From Ridgeia piscesae (lineage: Eukaryota; Annelida; Polychaeta; Sabellida; Siboglinidae), in assembly GCA_025642075.2 (NCBI GenBank), contig JAODUO010001796.1, forward strand, positions 1 to 64,000: a DNA stretch of 64,000 nt, read 5' to 3'. Under the pieces are notes generated by a model. The model was given only the letters and a program-made list of their open reading frames with translations. It did no database searches and was not told the origin of the DNA. The position numbers and the translations under genes are program-made. Positions 1-14,800 of the stretch are shown in pieces. Within the stretch, counting starts at the first letter, position 1. Each line of letters opens with the position of its first letter.

Positions 1-837
1 TTGATTCCTGAAAACAGTTTTAAGCTAGGGCGAAGGACCGAGCCTGTCACTCTGTGTGGGTGTCAGGCTGACATAAATCGCAGAGCCATGACCCCATAAT
101 GATATGATATTTATTTCAAATTGGGAAACCTCACGTTGTGTATAACATATCCGACACTACACCACTGATTTGGAGAATAATACATGGCATGGCTGTGACT
201 AAGAAGAAACTCGCCGAATCCCGGGATCGAATGCGAGGCCATCAAAATACCTGTCAGTGTTTCGAAGTTTCAGCGAGTTTCGACCACTTGTCAATGTCGC
301 CTCGGCTTGTTACTCGCCTCTGCATTTCGGCTTCCGGCGGGTCTTGTTTACCAGCGCGTTCAGTTCTATCTTGAAAATGTTGGCCCTTATCGTTGCAACC
401 GAAATTCAGCTATTTCTGAACGAAAATCATGTTCGCTTCACACGCCGGGTACACGAAGCGGGTGTAAACATCGCGACGCGCCATCTGGCGATTATTTTAA
501 CGGAATTTTAAATACAGAGTTGCCCGCTCTGTCTCTCAATGAGCCAAGCATTTGCCGACGTCACACATCAGTCAAAATGGCGCGACTTACGAACTTTGAT
601 GGAAAAGGTGTTCAATTTTTTTATTAATAAACCACTGACGTTAAAAATGTGATTACCGTTCAAAATAGTTTGTTTTTATTAACTCTTTCACGTGCATAGC
701 ATGTAACTTTTCCCTTTTGGGTCCCTTTAATTAAACAAACTGGTGTAAACAACGCTAACTTGATTAAACTGACTTCCACGGAATCGCGTAGTGGGTCTAC
801 CACTGCGCCAAGCTGCTCTGATCGATCTCTTACCAGT
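1..837. other. Intergenic, no gene recognised
   Basis: No coding exon or named repeat is visible in this stretch. The short open frames between 138 and 627 overlap one another and share no domain or codon pattern. The right edge runs into the first recognisable endonuclease words of the LINE that follows. Confidence 0.5.
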
Positions 838-2956
838 GCTTTGACGTGTGTGCTCCTCAACACTCGATCTGTATGTAATAAACCAGTAACAGATAAAGAA
901 CACGATTGATCAAAAAGTTGACTTAATGTTTCTGACCGAAACATGGTGCAAACCAAACTGAGTGCTGTCCTCAACGAGTTAACTAGACCAGCGAACATGC
1001 TTTCATGTAGTTACCACTCTGCTAAAGCCATCCGGAATAATTCTTCCACAATCCAGTAACACTGAAGCACTGTGCAATGACTTCGCAACCTACTTTGTAG
1101 AGAAAACACAAGGAATTAGAATGCAGACACGCACAAGGCTGAGCAATGACGAAGACTGTTCTGATTGTGATAATGATTCTGGCAGCCACCGTTTGTCAAG
1201 CGAACTCGATCGACTGCTACCTACGAGTGAGAATAAAATAAAGAACATCATCAGAGTGTGCCCTCCAAAGACATGCAGCCTGGACTCTTGCCCCACTGAT
1301 TTGTTGAAGGAAGCAGTAGGTGTACACGTTCCTTGCCTGGTGCAATAGTGAATAATAACTTTAAGCAAAGACTCTTTCCGGTCACTTTGAGAACAGCAAT
1401 AGTAAAACAGCTTCTGAAATCCGACACTCGACAAAGAGCTGTTAAAGAATTACAGACCAGTGTCAAACATAGCAATCGTCGGCAAACGCTTGGAAAAAGT
1501 CGCAGTTCGTCGTTTGCTTGATCATCTCACTTTGAATGGCCTGCATGAAGAATACCAATCAGCATATAAGATGCTTCACAGTACAGAAACAGGTCTACTG
1601 CGTGTTCAGCATGACATTGCTAGTGAACTCAACAAGAATCATGCAATGCTGTTTGTCATGCTGGACTTATCAAGTGCATTTGACACGATTGACCACGAAC
1701 AGTTGCTGACACTATTGCACGACGAGTACGGAGTGCGTGAAATGGCGTTATCATGGTTCCGGGCGAACTTGGAAGACCGCACCCACTGTGTCCAGACAGA
1801 CTCACAAGCATCCGCGACTATTCCGCTACAGAGTGGTGTGCCACAGGGCTCAGTCCTTGGGCCTGCCATGTTCACTCTTTACACCACGCCAATGCAGCGG
1901 ATATTCAAAAGACAAGGCATAAACTATCATAAATACGCCAACGACATTCAATTATATGCGTCGTACAATCCCGCTAAACCAGGCGACCAAGTGGAAACTG
2001 CGAGGCGACTCACAGACTGTATTGGGGAAGTCAGGCGATGGATGGCGGTGCGCATGATGAAATTAAACGATGAAAAACTAAGATGATGATCTTTACATCA
2101 CAGCATCATCTCAAGGTGTACGGAGGTTGCTCCTTAACAATTGGCGATGATACGGTTTCACCATCACACCGCATAAGGAATCTGGGAGTTCACATGGATC
2201 AACACCTGACGATGACAGATCATGTGACTGCTGTGTGTGCCGCGTGTAACTACCATCTACACAGACTGTCATCAATACGGCACTACCTATAACAACCGAA
2301 GCCGCGAAAAGTGCAGTCAACGCACTCGTCACCTCTCGACTACTGCAAGTCATTGCTATATAACATCCTGTTATCACAGACAGCTGGGTTGCAGCGTGTC
2401 CAGAACAATGCAGCCAGGCTAATAACATGCACCAGTAAACATGACCACATCACATCAATATTGAAGGAGCTGCATTAGCTGCCAGTTGAGAGCCGAATCG
2501 CCTTCAAGATGTGGGTAATTATTTTTAAATGCATCAATTGTTTGGCTCCGTCTTATCTGGCAGAACTTGTTCAACCACGAAAGCGTGACGGATGTCGACC
2601 GTTGGGTTTTGTGTACCAATGTCAGGTTGTTACTTTGAGACTCTGTGACTGAAAGCCGATTTCGTGTCTTGTGTACAACCCGCCCTGTGTTTGCGCGCCT
2701 ATTAAAACATGTGCTTTCTATCCGAGTTATAGTTATTATCATCCTATTAGATAAAAAAAAAACACGAAGAACAACGGACGCCTAAGCCAGAACGATGCAC
2801 CAACACTGCACCAATTAAGGCATAACAAATAAGTGTACTGGTGATTCGGCATTTGGCGCAGCAGCACCTCGACTGTGGAATGAATTATCTGTGAACATTC
2901 GCGCATCCGGGACATTATCTATGTTTAGAAAGTGTTTAAAGACATCTTTTTATTAG
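838..2956 (+). mobile_element. Decayed L2/CR1-like non-LTR retrotransposon
   Basis: An endonuclease start (LLNTRSVCNK) is readable near 850-885, and after a frame break the 'LTETWC' stretch near 930-950. Most of the rest of the endonuclease is deleted. A linker like those before L2 reverse transcriptases spans about 1040-1350. The reverse transcriptase follows from about 1370: the FDTIDHEQL block near 1678-1705, SGVPQGSVLGPAMF near 1833-1873, and YANDIQL near 1933-1953, where the normal YADD box has lost its first Asp. The frame shifts near 2085 and continues as a thumb region to about 2290. C-terminal words (RLDYCNSLLYN, APSYLAELVQP) appear in shifting frames to about 2590. The last block, FGAAAPRLWNELSVNIR to a TAG stop, spans 2840-2956. 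Stops and frameshifts show a dead copy. The L2 versus CR1 label is inferred from block spacing. Confidence 0.8.
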
Positions 2957-3056
2957 ACATTTCAATTAATTCAAATTGTTTTGAAATGACGGACATTGCT
3001 TTATAATTTCTTTTTAATGTCATACACGTTTTAATCAGTGTTTATGTTTTAGATTA

Positions 3057-3108
<52 letters not shown>
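3057..3108. repeat. (TA)n microsatellite
   Basis: A dinucleotide run of about 50 bp follows the 3' UTR of the LINE and may have grown from its A/T-rich tail. A second TA run lies at about 3346-3402. Confidence 0.9.
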
Positions 3109-3112
<4 letters not shown>

Positions 3113-3343
3113 ATTTACATACCAAGTTTTAGTACTATACATCTTAAAGCAGTGTTTAATTAATTTTAAATTAATTTATATAATTTACATACAAAGGTTT
3201 ACTAATACATCTTAAAACAAAAATTAATATGATTTATATTAATTTATAATTTATATAATTTACATTTATTAATATACATTTAGTGTATTTCTTGTGCAGC
3301 ACATCGATCCGCCATGCGGGAATTAGCGCTATATAAAAACTAT

Positions 3344-3345
<2 letters not shown>

Positions 3346-3402
<57 letters not shown>
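3346..3402. repeat. (TA)n microsatellite
   Basis: A dinucleotide run of about 56 bp. It produces a spurious poly(Tyr-Ile) open frame on the minus strand. Confidence 0.9.
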
Positions 3403-3403
<1 letters not shown>

Positions 3404-4530
3404 TTCTATATACCTGGCTTAAAATATCTTCCATATGAGAACTGCTGAGAATCTAGTGACCGTGACACGCATGCAATGATGTCAAGACAAACTCCGACTG
3501 CCCTGTGTCTACAGGTGTGTGCATACCCAAAGAAGCAAAGAGATGCATGATACAACATATTGTGGAAGTTGCAGAAACATAATAATAGTCTACCTATACT
3601 CCCAACATGATGTCGTGCTCTTGGCTCTTCGCTGGGAGCCACAATTGGGTAACAGCTTCATAGCATTTCTTCCATCTTCCGAACTATACTTGGTGCACTG
3701 GCTGGATATGCAGAAGGGGCAGAACAGTCCATGAAGTGGTCAATGGTTGTGCAGAGTTCTTGTGCACACCATTATGTACTGGATGGCTCTACATTACCCA
3801 TGTGAAAAACGTATGGTGGTACTTTTTCTAATTACTGAGACATGAACAAGAATTCAACAAACTCCCACGTACCCATGGTGCGTGGTTGGAACACACAAGG
3901 CGAGCACATTTGTAGGCGAATGTTTGATCACGAGATGTAGTCTTAGACCCAAATATTCCCAAATCTCTGGAGCCTAGATAGCACCAGCAAGTTGGTCGAT
4001 TGTTGCCAGTGCAAACCAAGGAAACACCAGCTCCAAAATTAAGTTTATTTGCATCTGACGCAGTGCAGCTGTGCATTAAAAAATCTATCTAATTTTGGTG
4101 CATGTCCATGATCATCAAGTGTGGCTACATGACAGGTTTCATAGGGCACTGTCGGTGGACATCGGGGGGGGGTGTGAACAGCCCGGCAGTTCGCAGTATG
4201 GATTGTATGTTTTTAATTTGAATTGGCCGTCCGTTATACAGACTATCTAGATAACATCTTTAAAAACGTCGCCTGAAAACACTTATATTTTCACATCATC
4301 TTCAAATTTCGCTGATACGTAGATCTTACGAAACAGAATATAATAGGCTCTCTGAAGATTTGGAAATAATATGATTTGGTGGGCGCTATTTTTAGCAATG
4401 ACAGACATTTCAATGTCTTTAAAATGTAAACGTAATACAACATATCAACGCTTCTAAAAATACTTTTAGACCTCAACTTCAGCTGTGAAAATATAGATTA
4501 CGTAGTTCTTAATATATGGGTAAATGGCTA
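3403..4530. other. Intergenic, no gene recognised
   Basis: Only short, unrelated open frames are present and no domain is recognisable on either strand. A G-run at about 4165-4172 is the only compositional oddity. Confidence 0.45.
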
Positions 4531-4531
4531 A

Positions 4532-4816
4532 GCCGGACGCCATCTTAAAAAATGGCGGATATTATATATGAATGTTAAATAGTGAAGGTAAAATGTACAT
4601 TGGTGTATATCGCTATCCACCAAGCTATCCAATGTCATCAACATTACTTCTCAGTGTGATGTAGTATTTGAGATATTCTGACAATTGTATTGACGACCGC
4701 CATCTTTTAAAATGGCGGACGTGAAAGTCGGAAAATTCCAAAAACCAAATTATTTCTCTAGATGAAAAAGTTATTAACTGTAAATAAAATTTGGCGGCCA
4801 TTTTTTTAATGGCCGC
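4532..4816. promoter_or_regulatory. Three ATGGCGG/CCGCCAT inverted-repeat sites
   Basis: Three short hairpin-like inverted repeats lie within 285 bp: CGCCAT...ATGGCG at about 4538-4557, CCGCCATCTTTTAAAATGGCGG at about 4697-4718 (outer arms perfect) and GCGGCCATT(T5)AATGGCCGC at 4794-4816 (9-bp perfect arms). ATGGCGG is the core of the metazoan YY1 site. The cluster lies 230-510 bp upstream of the zinc-finger gene's ATG, which itself sits in AAAGATGGCGG. A promoter role is inference; a mobile-element relic would also explain repeated palindromes. Confidence 0.4.
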
Positions 4817-4865
4817 TAAATCACTATGGGACAAAATATAAAAAATTGCAACAAGGGTTTTTAAG

Positions 4866-4866
<1 letters not shown>

Positions 4867-4914
<48 letters not shown>
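4867..4914. repeat. (TA)n microsatellite
   Basis: A dinucleotide run of about 48 bp between the inverted-repeat cluster and the first coding exon of the zinc-finger gene. Confidence 0.9.
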
Positions 4915-4919
<5 letters not shown>

Positions 4920-5045
4920 TAGATGATTTTTAAAGGCCAGTGATGGGTTCAAAAGTGCTGCCACCTCACGGAGTCTAGGTAATCGAGGCTAGGCCCGAAA
5001 ATATTGGAATGCTGCATTTGCCGATAGGGGGCACTTAATGGAAAG

Positions 5046-5183
5046 ATGGCGGAAGTGAATGAACAGGCTGGTGTGTCGAATTGTCCGATTTTCAATGAAT
5101 TAGACAATAAATTACCAAACACGGTGATCGACAGAGATGTACACACAGAATCATCGACCTTTGAACAGACCGAAAAATCAGAC
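5046..5183 (+). CDS. Gene A, probable first coding exon
   Basis: The exon begins ATGGCGGAAGTG and reads 46 codons (MAEVNEQAGVSN...) to a strong donor, GAC|GTGAGT. It is polar and acidic with no known domain. No ATG in this frame lies close upstream in better context. The next phase-0 exons at 6401-6451 (17 codons) and 6633-6746 (38 codons) have readable acceptors (GGAAG, TTGTTAG) and donors (GTACCA, GTGATT), weaker than those of the finger exons. Confidence 0.6.
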
Positions 5184-5775
5184 GTGAGTTCTTGTTTCTT
5201 AATCTGCCAGTTTTTTTAAGTAATGTGAAGTACTGACGCAGCGTAGATAAATGTCAAATCCTGTCATTCGTCGCCGCCAGCGACTGTGACCTGTGTTTGT
5301 AGTGTGTGCTTGCTGACGATTATTACATTGCTGTCGATCGATAACTCGACGAAGGGATCACTCGATTAATATGCTAAATTTTGATGGTACAAATGCATGA
5401 ACAATATAAAGCCTATTAATAATAAGGGATCCCAGTAAAGGCACTTTTCTATTCTAGTTTAACTTTATAGCCCAACCACGATTTTGTCCTTTACTCATTA
5501 CTCATTAGACTTAGTTATAACTAGCCTATTTTTTCCCTAAATAAATTTGATGCCTCATGAAGTTTCAATCTTCCACATATTTCCAGACACATCCGTTCAT
5601 AAAAATATTGAATCTTTATAAATATACACTTCTGTGGTCAAAAGATCAACCAGGTTTGCATTGCAGCTACCATGCAGTCTTCTTCTTCCAGTAATCCACT
5701 ACCGTCAAGTATGACGACTTCGTGGATAGTGCACATGTTCAAGTGCTGATTAAAATTAAATGTGATGTTTATAGA

Positions 5776-5812
<37 letters not shown>

Positions 5813-8800
5813 TATATAAGTGCAAGTGCATGTTAAAAAAGCAGTCACGATATGTTAGTCATATGTGAGGAGCGGTGGTCGCACGGTAGAGCGCCGGACT
5901 GTCAATCGAGGGGACGGTGGTTCAATCCCTCCTACCGCCGTTTCGAAACTTAGGCAATTTCTTCACCCCACATTTGCCCGTGTCTTTCGGAAGAGACACT
6001 AAAAGCCGGTGGTCCCTTCTGTCTGGTGTCTATGCCAGGAGAAGTAAAAGATCCCACACGGGGGTAAATGTGTAACCTGTAGTGGACTAACAAATTCTAG
6101 AGAAAAACAACTCCTGCGTTAGCCCAAGTTTGGGCTGTTTGGAGGTAATCACCTGAGATATGCAGTGCTGTCACGCTCAAGGCACTGCTTGAAAGCCTCT
6201 ATAGAGGGAGCATTTATTGTTTGGACTGAGTTTGTTCCAGGGTTCTATTGTGCTTATGAAGAAAGAATGCTTATATAGGCACCACAGTCCCACAGTGAGT
6301 GATATAGCACTGTGCGTTGATGCATACCTGATCGCTCTTATGGCCTCAAAAGTGCTCTAATTATAATTAAGATGCAGTATTTTTTTAATTTGCCTGGAAG
6401 TCAGATGAATCGAAATCAGATGAAGCAGATATTGAACGATGGAACATAGAGGTACCATTTCAATTAAATTAATGCAAATTTAATATGTACATAGTTAAAA
6501 AAATCAACAAAATAAAAGTTGGTTTGGATACTAGAAAACAGGCAAAATAATCTATGCAAAGATAAATATTTGTAAAAGGATCAGCTGACAAAGTTCTAAC
6601 CAATATCACTATATCTACAAAGTATTTGTTAGGATGCTGCGCATGAAGACAATGACATCATGACATGTTCTGACGTCACAAGTACAGTTGAACAGGACAT
6701 GTCACTTCCCCACTGCACCAACCTCCTGACTGCATTCCAACAAGGGGTGATTATTACTCGATTTTGTACAACCTTGGTATTGTCTCAAAATTGGAATTCT
6801 TCAGGTCGGTCAGTTCAAACATAATTTTTGCAGCAGATTTACTTAAACGAACTGGTATTGTGGTGTTTAATGTTCTTTCTGCAGCGGTTTGTGCAGGCAC
6901 ATGAACAATAACAAATCAGAGGTGTTGCGTAGAAAACGTGACCAAGTTTTATTCTTGTCTAATACAAGTCCATGAAGCTGTATGTTGCTTCCTAACGATA
7001 CATTGTTCGAATTGCAGTGAGATTGAATGTATAGAATACTACATCCCTCCTTTCTTTAGATTGAACCTCCATTAAATACTACAGGTATCAGTCATTGTAA
7101 GGTTGAAATGTTTCTCTTTTATATGATGTTCGTAACTTCACCGGTAACACTGATTACTCTTACTCTCACGGTATTCGTTTTGTTGTGGACAGGACATTTA
7201 GAGACTTGTTTCTTTCACAGAAATTATTAGTGGGTATATTTTAAAAGTTTGAATGCATGAAAGTGAAGTACTTTGGTACTACTTCATATGACAACAAAAT
7301 AAAATCTTTGGAATTTCAATTTTGGGGGGGGAAATGTAAAATAAAATGCGGACAGAAAGTGAAGTGAGTTTTATTGTAATTTAGAAAACCAAAAGTTCTG
7401 TCCATCCACTTGTTTTCTAAGATATTAAACCCTGCACATTTATACCTAAATGTCATAGGTATATTTTGGAGAAAATTTGATTCCAAAATTTTCAAGAATG
7501 ACCGACGGGGGTAATTAACTGTGCGTTGCGGACAGGACATGGACAGAGCGTTGCGGACAGGACACTTTTTCACTTTGCATATAAATGAATTAAAATGCAT
7601 CATATAAGTCCCAGTTCTGTTGTTATAGTATTCAAGGACAATGCCAAGTACTAGATTAAAGTCTAGTACTGTCAGGTGCCAGTTGGTAATCTGTTTAAGC
7701 AAGAAAAGAAATGTTGGGCTCTGGACATTGGCAGGCTCTACCTTACCCACTCGGCAAACATTAGTTACCATGTCTTGACATTCAGACTAAGGGACAAATA
7801 CAGAATAACTGCCTGTAGTCATTGTCTTTGTGAGCCCAAATCAGCTCCAGTTTAATATTTGAACTTGTAATCTGCTGGGATCCTCTGCTGGGAAGCCATG
7901 TATCCCAGAATCAGTAGACCAGAGTAGACAGGCACTTTCTGTCAGACATTTTTGTTACTGAACTTGAAGTCTTACTACAATAATGATTGTTCGAAAATAA
8001 CCAGTACTGATGTATAATTACACATGTATCATTATGGTGATGGTACAGTAACTTGTATTGCAAAAATTGTTCAAATTTAATCCCTTTTAAGAGTTTTCCC
8101 CAGGTAATCTGGTATTTACCACTATTTGAGGTTTTTCCCAGGACGGTAATTACCACCCGGTATTTACCACCCGGTATTTACCACCCGGTATTTACCACCC
8201 GGTATTTACCAGGATGGGAAAAATGTGCCAACCCTGCTTAAGCTACTAGGCTAAATTTTAAGTGACCAACCTACATAGGTCCATAGGATAGGAAAATCAT
8301 GATTAATAAAAGTTTTCTTTAAAAAAATCACTTTTGAATCATTTTATGTCCTGTCTGCAACGTTTTTGTCCTGTCCGCAACAGAAATGAGTTGTGGTTTC
8401 CCATGAAGTGTGTTATATTTTTGTCTTTACTTATAGTTGATATTATTCAGATATATACCCCAGCTAAGAGAATATAAAGTTTGGGTTTTCAAATCCAACT
8501 ATTTTTGGATGAAATTAAAACTTTTCGACCGAAAAAGTTGCGAACAGGACACCTTGGGTCTGTGAAGTGGATTTTGTATGGCTTCACACTTATAAAAAAA
8601 AAAACTGCATCATGTTATACTTAGACATAACACTAATGCTGTCAACAACAGAAATTGACCTAAAGTTAAATACACCACGAGAAAATTTTAAAAACATTTG
8701 TCCTGTCCGCAAAGCTGAAATCCATTGTTTCGTGATAAATAGCTAATTTGCATATTACAAAATGCGCAATTTTGACCCAAATGCCAATTTCCAGTAACTT

Positions 8801-11800
8801 CAGATACCTATCTAACATATACATTTGGTATTTTGCTCAAATTCAGACTTTAATATTTTTTATGTCACTTCACAAATACCGTGAAATGGCCCTTGTGCTT
8901 TCAGTTGGAGCAGACTGTTGCCCTGGTACAGCACATGTCAAAGGACGAAAAGAATCGCGCATGGCGCACTTTGCAGGGACTTGTGGTCGAGAAGACACTC
9001 CTGTCACCAGAGGGTAGCACTGTCTCCGGTGACAAGCCAGACGAATATTGTCAAGCCCCAGCTGCTAGCACAACTTCAGCAGAGAGAACTCCCACCGACA
9101 CTGAGAAATGCACAGGGAAGGTAATTGTGTCGTCAGCTGTTGGAAAGGTAGCCAAGAATGTCATGACATTAACAACCTTGGTGAAGCATCGGCCAGTAAC
9201 AAGATCATCCACTTTACCACCTGTTGTCAAGCAGGAGATATCTGAGGATGTGACAACAGTACCGCCAAAGAGAAAGGTATTTATCACTATGTGGAAGGGA
9301 GACCTCACGAGTGGTTGAAGAATCACAACCTTAATCAAAAGATTCCAGGTTCAAATACTCATGCTGCTGTTTTAAATTGTGTTTAAATTTGTTTACTCCA
9401 CATTGCTCCTGTTCATTCAGCTGTAAGAATGAATAATTTTATGGAGTACCTGGTGGATATTAATTGTGTACAGATGGTGTTTGTGCACTAATTGCATAGC
9501 TGAATATAAGTCAAGATGATATTTGATTGAAAGGGTCTGTTGGGGAGTAGAGTGTAAACACCTTAAGCAATCCAAACAACTAACTTTAAGAGCTGTTTTA
9601 TTAAATCAGAAATAGACGTTCCTGAAGAAAAAAACACTTATATTCTTGAGTTGTATTTAATTTATGATAAATGTTCAAAATACTAAATTAATTACTTTCA
9701 ACATGTGCATGTAATATATTATGTTCACATATCTTCTGTACTACCAGTATTTAATATCATTTATAAAAGTCGTAACTTTCATAATGAACATGTTACAAGT
9801 TTATTTTACTTTCTCCATAAAGCGTGGACGGCCCCGCAAAAATCTTGCGGGAAGTACACCTACACCTGTGCCTCAGACCGTCGATGTGACCTGTAATGTG
9901 ACACAAACGAGAGGTAGAAGAAAACGACAGTTATCCAACCACAACGTTAACAATGAAAACAATAATGACAAGATCATTGAACCCACTACAAATGGTGGTG
10001 ATCTGAAAGGAGAGGAGGAGGAAATAGATGAAGAGCAGGAGGAGAAGATGAGGATGAATGAGGAGGTCAGGATGGAGCTTGGAGGAGACGACTTGGAGAG
10101 GAAGATGACATATGCCACTGTGGAGAAGACTGCCGGCGGATGGCTGTGCACAATCTGCGGGAAAGTGTCATCAGCCAAACACAACCTGCTTGGTGAGTGG
10201 TCTACACTCTACAGGTGTGATTAGAACAGCTGTACCTCTCGACTAAAAAATTTGAACCATTTTGCTGCCATTTCGAAATCTTGAGCAAATTTGTTCACTC
10301 AACATTGCTTCAGTTAAGCGGAATGCATGGACACCTGGCTACAGACAGAGTGTGAATAATCTTTCTGTAGTAATTGCAGCATGGCTGAATGCTTCCCAGA
10401 AAAGTCAAAGCAGTGTTCAATTGAACAGGTTTACCAGGTACTAAGCTGTGAAGCCCTTTTAGCTGTCTTAAGTACTAGATACTGTGCTAAATGATAACTC
10501 ACCTTATTGTACACCACATTATAAAACTTCATGATTTCTAGTGCATCTGCGGATCCACACGGGAGAGAAACCGTACAACTGCAAGTTGTGCCCCAAGAAG
10601 TTCTCTGTCATTAGCAATCTGCAGAGACACACAAAGGATGTGCACTCCGGCTACAAGCCATATCTCTGCAACCACTGCGACGCAACTTTCCACAACAAAA
10701 GGGCCCTGAACAAACACATAAAGAGCCGGCACGTCGATAACACGTATGTGCTCATGTTTAAACAAAATTTACAACTGTTCGTCTGGTTTAGTTTTATTTA
10801 CGTTTGTTTTGCATTCGTCTGTAAAATAAGTTCAATCAGTCGGAAACAAAATGTAAAACGCAGGAACAGTGCTGGCATGATTGCTGAAGAAGAACAGTAT
10901 ATAATGTTTTGTTGGAAACATTGTACCAGTAGGCACTGTATGGTGCATTTGAAATTGCTTTATTTTGTAATGCTGGAATATTGTTCTTGTACAACACATA
11001 AAAGTACAGATTGGGAGTGAACCGTAGATAAGCATATATTATACTTTTGTTCACCCCTTTCCGTAACACTTTTAATAATTAGATTTTTTACATGTTGAAA
11101 ATTGTGTATTTTTTCAATAATGGGATGGTAATTCTTTATAGTTGCTGAACTTATTTCCCCAGTACTCAAAGTGTGAAGGAACTGAAAATATTTATTCATT
11201 GATCATTGTAGCGCAAAGCTTTATCTAAGTAACTGCAATTGTTTAGTATCAAACATTGAGTGGTGTTGTGAGTCTACAAACCTGAATGTGTTGCTCTGGT
11301 TCATTCCAGTACAAAGGTACACCAGTGTCCTGAGTGTGGGAAGTGCTTCAAGGTTCTAGCTGTTCTTGAAGGTATGTGCTATTGTGCTTGAACGTGGATT
11401 GTTATTAGTCATAACTCACACTGATAATGTACATATAATTTCACAGTAAGTTAAATTGCAACATAGGGTAAGTAGGTATGTAAATGTAAACAGATATTTA
11501 TTGAGCTAAAAATGTAATTTGATACACATCAAATATACATTTCTGTATTCACCCTATTTTATCCAGGCATGAGTATCATATACTATTACTGCCATATTAC
11601 TGTGTCTTAAAATGCAAGCAGAAATTATTCTGCTTTAATTACTTATTATTCTGCTTTATTATTATTCTGCTTTTGAGCAATGGTGTATGCACCCTTATAT
11701 AATTACATGTGAATATGTTATTATTTGTGTTAATGCATATACCTGACATGTTTTTTTGTATCATTATTTTGTTATATTTTAGGATCAAAATAAACTTGTT

Positions 11801-14800
11801 TTTGTTCTTCTAATGAATTATGAAAAAAGTAAAATCCAATTTGTCAAGACATAAGCATATACCCCTGAAAAAAGTCAGCTACAAGAAGCAGGGCTGCCTA
11901 CCATTACGGATTTTCCGTAATCATGGAAATTGATCTCAGATTACGGTAGTACGGAAACTGCTCCTGTGTTACGGAGATAAGAACTGTGGAAACTTAAAGT
12001 AATGTCCTGATAAGTTCATACCGGGTATAAAATGTAACAATTCACTCCTTGCAATTAATCAGTAAATGAAGCCGGTGGCTGCTGTGGTGGTTGGGCGGGG
12101 GCAAACCCAGACTAGGGAAAGAAACAATTCATCAACGTTTTATTGTCTTGTGATTTAGTTACAGCCAGGGAATGGGGTGTCACTGAGAAAGGCTTAATTA
12201 ATTACTGAGGGTTGAGTGAATAAGAGGGGGTGGCACTGCTTGTAGTAGCAATAGTGGATGTGCTGACTGGTTAGCTATCAGTATATTTCGGTATATATTG
12301 GCAACTACTCAGGACAATTTTTATGGGCAATTTAGCCACACATTGTCATGTCTTCCAACTCAAGAGGATCGCTCAATGACCTACTTCCTGTTCTGCCAGA
12401 CTTAACAAGATTTAACAAGATTTAACAAGATTTAACAAGATTGCCACCTAGAGAATCAACTCTAGATGGCAGGTGGACAAGGAAGCCCTTTGGCTTATCT
12501 AGAGTCCAACCTATCTATCTAAGTGTATCCCGCCATCTGAGATATATGTCAGTTTTATTTTTAAACATATTAACACTACTAGCACCTACACAATCAGCTG
12601 ATAACCTGTTCCATTCATTTACTGTTCTTTGTGAAAATGATACTAATATAATGATAATAATAATAAACATTATTTATTCACAATAACTTTATAAAATGTA
12701 CATTTTATCTCCCTAAGGGTTGTGATTGTAAAACATAATATTCATGCACTAAATAAGTTCATCAACTACCGTCGTTGTAATTACATTGCGTAATGCGTTA
12801 AAATACAGTGAATAAAAATTTTTAATATCTAGCCTACACTGCTTCTTTGCTAATGTAACTCCATGTCCTCTCTTCCTTAACCGAGAAACAAATATTTCTG
12901 TCAATATGTTCATACCCATTCAATATTTTAAACACTTCTATCTGATTTCCTCTCAATCTCCTGGTTTCTTATGTTGTTAAACTACGTTCTTTTAGATGCA
13001 TTTCATAACGATATTCCTGAGTTTTGGTATCATTTTGCGATATGGCCTCCATGCTTGTATACAATATTCTACAGTGGGGAGCGGTTGTCTTGCGGTAGAG
13101 CGCCGGACTGTCAATCGAGGGGACGGTGGTTCAATCCCACCTACCGCCGTTTCGAAACTTAGGCAATTTCTTCACCCCACATTTGCCTGTGTCTTTCGGA
13201 AGAGACACTAAAAGTCGGTGGTCCCTTCTGTCTGGTGTCTATGCCAGGGGAAGTAAACGATCCCACACAGGGGGTAAATGTGTAACCTGTAGTGAACTCA
13301 CAAATTCTAGAGAACAACAACTCCTGCGTTAGCCCAAGTTTGGGCTGTTTGGAGGTAATCACTTGAGACCTACATGAGGCCTAACTATTGTTTTGTACAG
13401 TGGTATTATAAGTTCTTTTTCCTTGTACATGTGTACACTATATTTCACCTAAATAATCAAAAAAATTGCTCTTTAATGTAAAGGTTTGCCCCCAACCACA
13501 CCGTGATACCCCCCTGATCATTACGGAAATATATTTTGTTAAAGTAGGCAGCCTGCAAACAGTCAAAATCAGTTCATTTAAATACAAATACATGCTTGGT
13601 TTCAGCCCACATGGTCCTTCACAGTGGTGACCAGCCATTCGTGTGCTCACAATGCAGTCGCCGTTTCACTTTCCGCACGAATCTTCTGCGCCATATGAAG
13701 ATACACACGGGAGACCGGCCTCACAAGTGCAAGCAGTGTGGCAAGGGCTTCATAGAGAGGAAGAGTCTGGTGCTGCACATTGACCGACAGCACCTTGGCA
13801 TCAAGCCCTCTGACCTGTGAGTCTGGGCTGGGCACGCCCTTCCTCGGATGTACGACTTGCGTACATACCCATTTTAACGTGGTCTTGAAAACTTTCCCAA
13901 TTGGAGTGCAGTTAGTAATTTAACATGCCGTCATCTTTTAGTTGTTTTGAGGAACAGTTATACTTTATTTTCAAGCTTTATGTATGATCTTATATAACAT
14001 GATATCCAGTCGTTAGGTCCAATCAAACCAATTATACATTTCGCCCATGGCTGTTCAAACAGCTCAAAACCATTTCTGATGGATGATCATTGTATTATGA
14101 TCACAGGTTTTTTGTCAGCAAACAATAAGCTTCCTTTGTGCTACATTATTTGTGTACATGTACATATAATATCTAGGGTAATCTGTTGTTTTGTATTAAG
14201 TTGTTGTAATCTTCCTGTATGTCACCTGCTCCAGGGGCCACTGTTTCACCTGTGCCACTTGCAAGAAGACATTCACCAGCAGAGCAAACCTCAACAGTAA
14301 GCGTTCTTTAGAAGTGTCTTTTAAACTCTAGCAGTTGCGTTAAGAGGTGTTCACGTACATTTGCAAATAGTTTATATAATATCACTGGTACTTTTCACAG
14401 ATTGCACTTAGTTTCTTTTCTTAGTGGCTCAGCCAGTAGGAACATTACATTTCATTGGTGTTGGTAATTGTTGTCTTGATATTGCATTTTTAATTCCCTG
14501 TCAGCATAGATATTCGTAATTATTTAGGTTTCACATGTACAGATGTGAGTTTGCTGATATGTCTGAATTCTTGTTATGTAGACGTGTTGTTTAAGATATG
14601 TTATCTTTTTGTTTTGTGAATTGAAATCATTGCATTGCATCATATAATAATAATACAATAAAGACTTCTTATCCTCAGAGATCAAGCTCAGTGGCACAAC
14701 AAAACCAAGGGGTTAAGCAATCTTGTTATCATAAACAATGCACCAGTCACCAACAGATGGATGAAAGTGCTAGGAAGCTAAGGATGATAGGTGACACTAC